From NCBI RefSeq assembly GCF_000834055.1, contig NZ_JXSQ01000002.1, positions 62,001-126,000 of the forward strand: a DNA stretch of 64,000 nucleotides, in the 5' to 3' direction. Both the position numbers and the translations under genes were made by a program. A model generated the notes under the pieces. The model did no database searches and was not told where the DNA came from. It saw only the letters and a program-made list of their open reading frames with translations. This DNA is from Leucobacter komagatae (lineage in GTDB: Bacteria; Actinomycetota; Actinomycetes; Actinomycetales; Microbacteriaceae). Positions 61,567 to 64,000 of the stretch are shown here, in pieces; position 1 is the first letter of the stretch, and each line of letters begins with the position of its first letter.

Positions 61567-62505
61567 CTAGCCCGCCGCGAGGATATCGAGCACGATGACC
61601 CGAGCGTTGTCGCCACCCTCGGTGATGACCACCTGCGAGCCGACCGGTACGCCGGTGAGGTCAGCGCGGAACGCAAGCCCCTGGCCGGCCGCTTCGGTCT
61701 CCCCCGGGAGCAGCTGCGGGTTGCCGTCGGCCCACGTGTTCGTGAGTACCGAGCCGTCCCAGCTGACCGCGAGCATCTGCACGAGCAGGCGGCCCTCAGC
61801 GGTGACGTCCTCGCCGTCACCGGCGATGCGCACGGCTGAAGTGAGGCCGACAGGAGCGCTCCGCGGCGGGAGCACAAGGCCGGGCTGGCCGTTCTCGTCT
61901 GTGACCACTGCAGGGAATCCGTTGGGCAGGCCCTTAGCGTTGCCCTCAGCGGTGAAGCCTGCGACGGCCTCGACGTCCATCACGGCGACGAGGGCAGAAT
62001 CTGGGGTGCCACCGAGCTGCTGTCGCAGCGGGAGCGCATCTTGCGGGCTCAGGGCAAGCACGACCCGCTCGCCAGGCACGGCGCACTGCACGGCCGCGCT
62101 GAGCGGGTTCATTGCCTCCTCGGAGAGCAGGAAGAACTCGTTCGTGTCTGCGGCGCCGCCGAAGCCTGAGCTCGCAAAGAGCTGCTCGCCTGTCTCCTGG
62201 TCGTAGAAGGCAAAGTTTACGGACGCGATCGTGTCGTTACCCGCGACCTTCGTTCCCGCACGCACGCCGGAATCGTCAACGACCGTACGCTGCGACGAGG
62301 TGATCTTCGTGTCAGCGGGGATCGACACCTCCGGGGCGGTACCAAACCCTCCGAGCACCACAACGTTGTCGCTCAGCGCACCTGCGCCAAGGGACGAAGT
62401 GCACTCGCCGCGATCCACCTCGCCCGCATCAATTGAGCTGCAGCCCGTCAGGGCAACGGCGGAAACAGCGACGGTCAGAACCGCTGGGGCAATGCGACGA
62501 AGCAT
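61567..62505 (-). CDS. FKBP-type peptidyl-prolyl isomerase-like lipoprotein, tandem domains
   Basis: A 312-residue exported lipoprotein with lipobox ALTGC and Cys22 as anchor. Two FKBP-like halves can be seen: one ending GERVVLALSPQDAL...ALVAVMDVEAV near 150-190 and one ending VPVGSQVVITEGGDN...ARVIVLDIL near 285-310. Both match the FKBP ending (VGDRV...FVVDIL), but aromatic active-site residues are sparse, so isomerase activity is doubtful. ATG 62505 with GAGAGG upstream is preferred to 62544. It is the first gene before pafB. Confidence 0.75.
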   Translation of the reverse strand: MLRRIAPAVLTVAVSAVALTGCSSIDAGEVDRGECTSSLGAGALSDNVVVLGGFGTAPEVSIPADTKITSSQRTVVDDSGVRAGTKVAGNDTIASVNFAFYDQETGEQLFASSGFGGAADTNEFFLLSEEAMNPLSAAVQCAVPGERVVLALSPQDALPLRQQLGGTPDSALVAVMDVEAVAGFTAEGNAKGLPNGFPAVVTDENGQPGLVLPPRSAPVGLTSAVRIAGDGEDVTAEGRLLVQMLAVSWDGSVLTNTWADGNPQLLPGETEAAGQGLAFRADLTGVPVGSQVVITEGGDNARVIVLDILAAG

Positions 62506-62573
62506 GTAACACCTCTCGAGTGCGTCGAATGCGAACCAGCCCATCCTAGCGGGCGGTCGCTGGGGTTCGGGCG

Positions 62574-64000
62574 TTACTCGCCCGAGTCTTCAGGAGTGAT
62601 CGTGGTTGCGGGTGCTGCGGAATCGATTCCAGCGCGGTGATCGGCGATGCGCCCAGCCTCGCGTGCCTTCTTCCGGAGGATCTTGTCGCTCTTCACCCGC
62701 TGGCCGACGCTCTCCTCGCTCCACGCGGCAGGATCGGCGTCAGGCCCCATGTCGGGAAGCCAGTTGCCCATGTCGGCCTCAGAGAAATCGCTCTTCGAAG
62801 CGCGACGCTTGAGGCTCGGCAGCGCTGTGCCGGGCGCGAGCTTGCGTGCGGTGACGAGGAAGCCGGTGTGGCCAACCATACGGTGGTCCGGGCGCACGGC
62901 AAGGCCCTCAACGTGCCAGCCGCGCACCATCGTCTCCGAGGCCTGCGGGTGCGTGAAGCGCCCCGACCGGCGAAGCTCTTCGACGGTGCGCGAGAGCTGG
63001 GTTACGGTGGCAACGTAGCAAATCACGACACCGCCTGGGGCGAGCGCGTTCGCGGTGACATCCACGCATTCCCACGGCGCGAGCATGTCGAGCACGACGC
63101 GGTCGACCGAGTCGGCCTCGAGTGCGTTTGGAAGCTCTTCCTGGAGGTCGCCGACGCGCACCGTCCAGTTTGCCGGGTGCGTTCCGGCGTAAGCGCGCGC
63201 GTTCTCGCGAGCGATGTCGGCGAACTCCTCGCGGCGCTCGAACGAGTGCACCTCACCCTGTGGGCCGACGGCGCGGAGCAGGTGCAGCGAGAGCGCGCCA
63301 GAGCCGACACCAGCTTCGACGACGCGAGCGCCGGGGAAGATATCGGCAAGCGACACGATCTGGGCCGCGTCTTTCGGGTACACGATGGCAGCGCCGCGCG
63401 GCATCGACATCACGAAGTCTGAGAGCAGCGGGCGAAGCGCGAGGTACTCCTCGCCGCTATTGTTCGCAATCACTGAGGCGTCTGGAAGATCGACGATGTC
63501 GTCGTGGCGGATCATGCCCTTGTGGCTGTGGAACTCGGCCCCGCGCTCAAGCGTGATCGTGTTCATTCGCCCCTTGGGGCCGGTGAGCTGCACACGGTCA
63601 CCGAAGCGGAACGGGCCGCGGAGCGCCGGAGTCGCTTCGCCCGAGCTTGCTGCGCCCGAGCTTGCTGCGGCCTGCGCCGATCCACCCTCTGCGGTCGCGC
63701 GGTGCTGCGCCCAGAGCGCGCAGGCTGCGGCGACGTCGATCCCAGCAAGAGTTGGGAGTACAACGTGCGCGGCCCCAGCGTCGAGCGGCACTACACCGGG
63801 AACCGCAACCACGACGGCGCCGGCGGCAAGCGCCGCTGCAGCGCCTGGCCGCGAGTCCTCGAACGCGATGCAGTCGGCCGCCGCGGCGCCAACGGCGGCT
63901 GCGCCGCGAAGATAGGGGTCTGGGTGCGGCTTCTCGTGCGCGACCTCGTCGCCGGCGATGACCGCGGCAAACGTCCCCTCGGGAAGCAATGCAACGACAG
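62574..64000 (-). CDS. HAD hydrolase - tRNA (adenine-58-N1)-methyltransferase TrmI fusion, partial
   Basis: One uninterrupted frame runs from the stop at 62574 to the right edge, so the 5' end is missing. The visible N-terminal part (about 90 residues) is the C-terminal half of a HAD hydrolase, with EKPHPDPYL (motif III) and FEDSRPGAAAALAAGA (motif IV). A 40-residue Ala/Ser/Gly linker follows. The rest is TrmI: GPFRFGDRVQLTGPKGR, MPRGAAIVYPKDAAQI, the SAM loop VVEAGVGSGALSLHLL, VDRVVLDMLAPWE and a basic tail. No ATG, GTG or TTG lies in the linker before the TrmI start, so two separate genes are unlikely. TrmI methylates A58 of tRNA. Confidence 0.88.
   Translation of the reverse strand, partial: VVALLPEGTFAAVIAGDEVAHEKPHPDPYLRGAAAVGAAAADCIAFEDSRPGAAAALAAGAVVVAVPGVVPLDAGAAHVVLPTLAGIDVAAACALWAQHRATAEGGSAQAAASSGAASSGEATPALRGPFRFGDRVQLTGPKGRMNTITLERGAEFHSHKGMIRHDDIVDLPDASVIANNSGEEYLALRPLLSDFVMSMPRGAAIVYPKDAAQIVSLADIFPGARVVEAGVGSGALSLHLLRAVGPQGEVHSFERREEFADIARENARAYAGTHPANWTVRVGDLQEELPNALEADSVDRVVLDMLAPWECVDVTANALAPGGVVICYVATVTQLSRTVEELRRSGRFTHPQASETMVRGWHVEGLAVRPDHRMVGHTGFLVTARKLAPGTALPSLKRRASKSDFSEADMGNWLPDMGPDADPAAWSEESVGQRVKSDKILRKKAREAGRIADHRAGIDSAAPATTITPEDSGE
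63634..63675. repeat. short tandem repeat encoding the HAD-TrmI linker
   Basis: The 15-bp unit containing GAGCTTGCTGCGCCC (plus strand) is present twice in tandem and encodes Ala-Ala-Ser-Ser-Gly repeats on the minus strand. It could vary in copy number between strains. Confidence 0.6.

Overview
This is a high-GC actinobacterial chromosome segment, most like Microbacteriaceae and possibly Leucobacter. The evidence is the SUF operon with an embedded Rieske ferredoxin, RbpA, PafBC, the actinobacterial cytochrome bcc-aa3 branch, DUF3043 and DUF3099 proteins, and many genes with a TANNNT box 6-7 nt before the start codon and no Shine-Dalgarno. The genus is inference. I see no tRNA, rRNA, CRISPR array, prophage or insertion sequence. 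Most of the window is dense core genome.

Layout. 1-300: start of ctaA (heme A synthase), reading off the left edge. 528-4630: sufB-sufD-ferredoxin-sufC-MIP18, for Fe-S cluster assembly. 4868-6466: an ABC-F ATPase. 6509-9071: an overlapping operon DUF3099 / small Cys protein / SURF1 / cutinase-like lipoprotein. 9172-15935: fabG, serB, an ABC ATPase, type B ribosomal protein L31, a DnaQ-like exonuclease, an alpha/beta hydrolase, a SPOUT RNA methyltransferase, a PAP2 phosphatase and a GNAT acetyltransferase. 15936-16534: non-coding DNA with repeats. 16535-18957: a DesK/NarL-type two-component system and a small membrane protein. 19164-21194: a BCCT transporter. 21239-26518: a HAD phosphatase with PhnD, PhnC, two PhnE and an RpiR regulator, with a strong palindrome in the divergent promoter region.

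26676-28385: trpF and trpD, convergent. 28538-32750: ctaE-qcrC-qcrA-qcrB. 32811-33965: a non-coding, repeat-rich island holding a duplicated 96-bp element and two tandem arrays. 33966-37909 (minus strand): ctaC-ctaD-ctaF followed by a GNAT and a TetR gene. 38047-42233: erpA, a DUF3043 protein, pyrD, nrdR and hisD. 42422-45483: a TauE/SafE permease, a multidomain methyltransferase and an NAD(P)-binding protein. 45605-51665: gltBD. 52007-54537: a glycosyltransferase, a divergent SDR and rbpA. 54530-62505 (minus): lnt, helY, tatC, pafC, pafB and an FKBP-like lipoprotein. 62574-64000: a HAD-TrmI fusion gene cut by the right edge.

How it works together. Three blocks serve the aerobic respiratory chain: heme A synthesis and oxidase assembly (ctaA, SURF1), the cytochrome bcc complex plus subunit III, and oxidase subunits I, II and IV. 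SUF proteins and ErpA supply Fe-S clusters, for example to the Rieske protein. The rest covers amino acid and nucleotide synthesis, envelope biogenesis and nutrient uptake. The least explained parts are the repeat island, the PhnCDE/HAD/RpiR cluster and the HAD-TrmI fusion.
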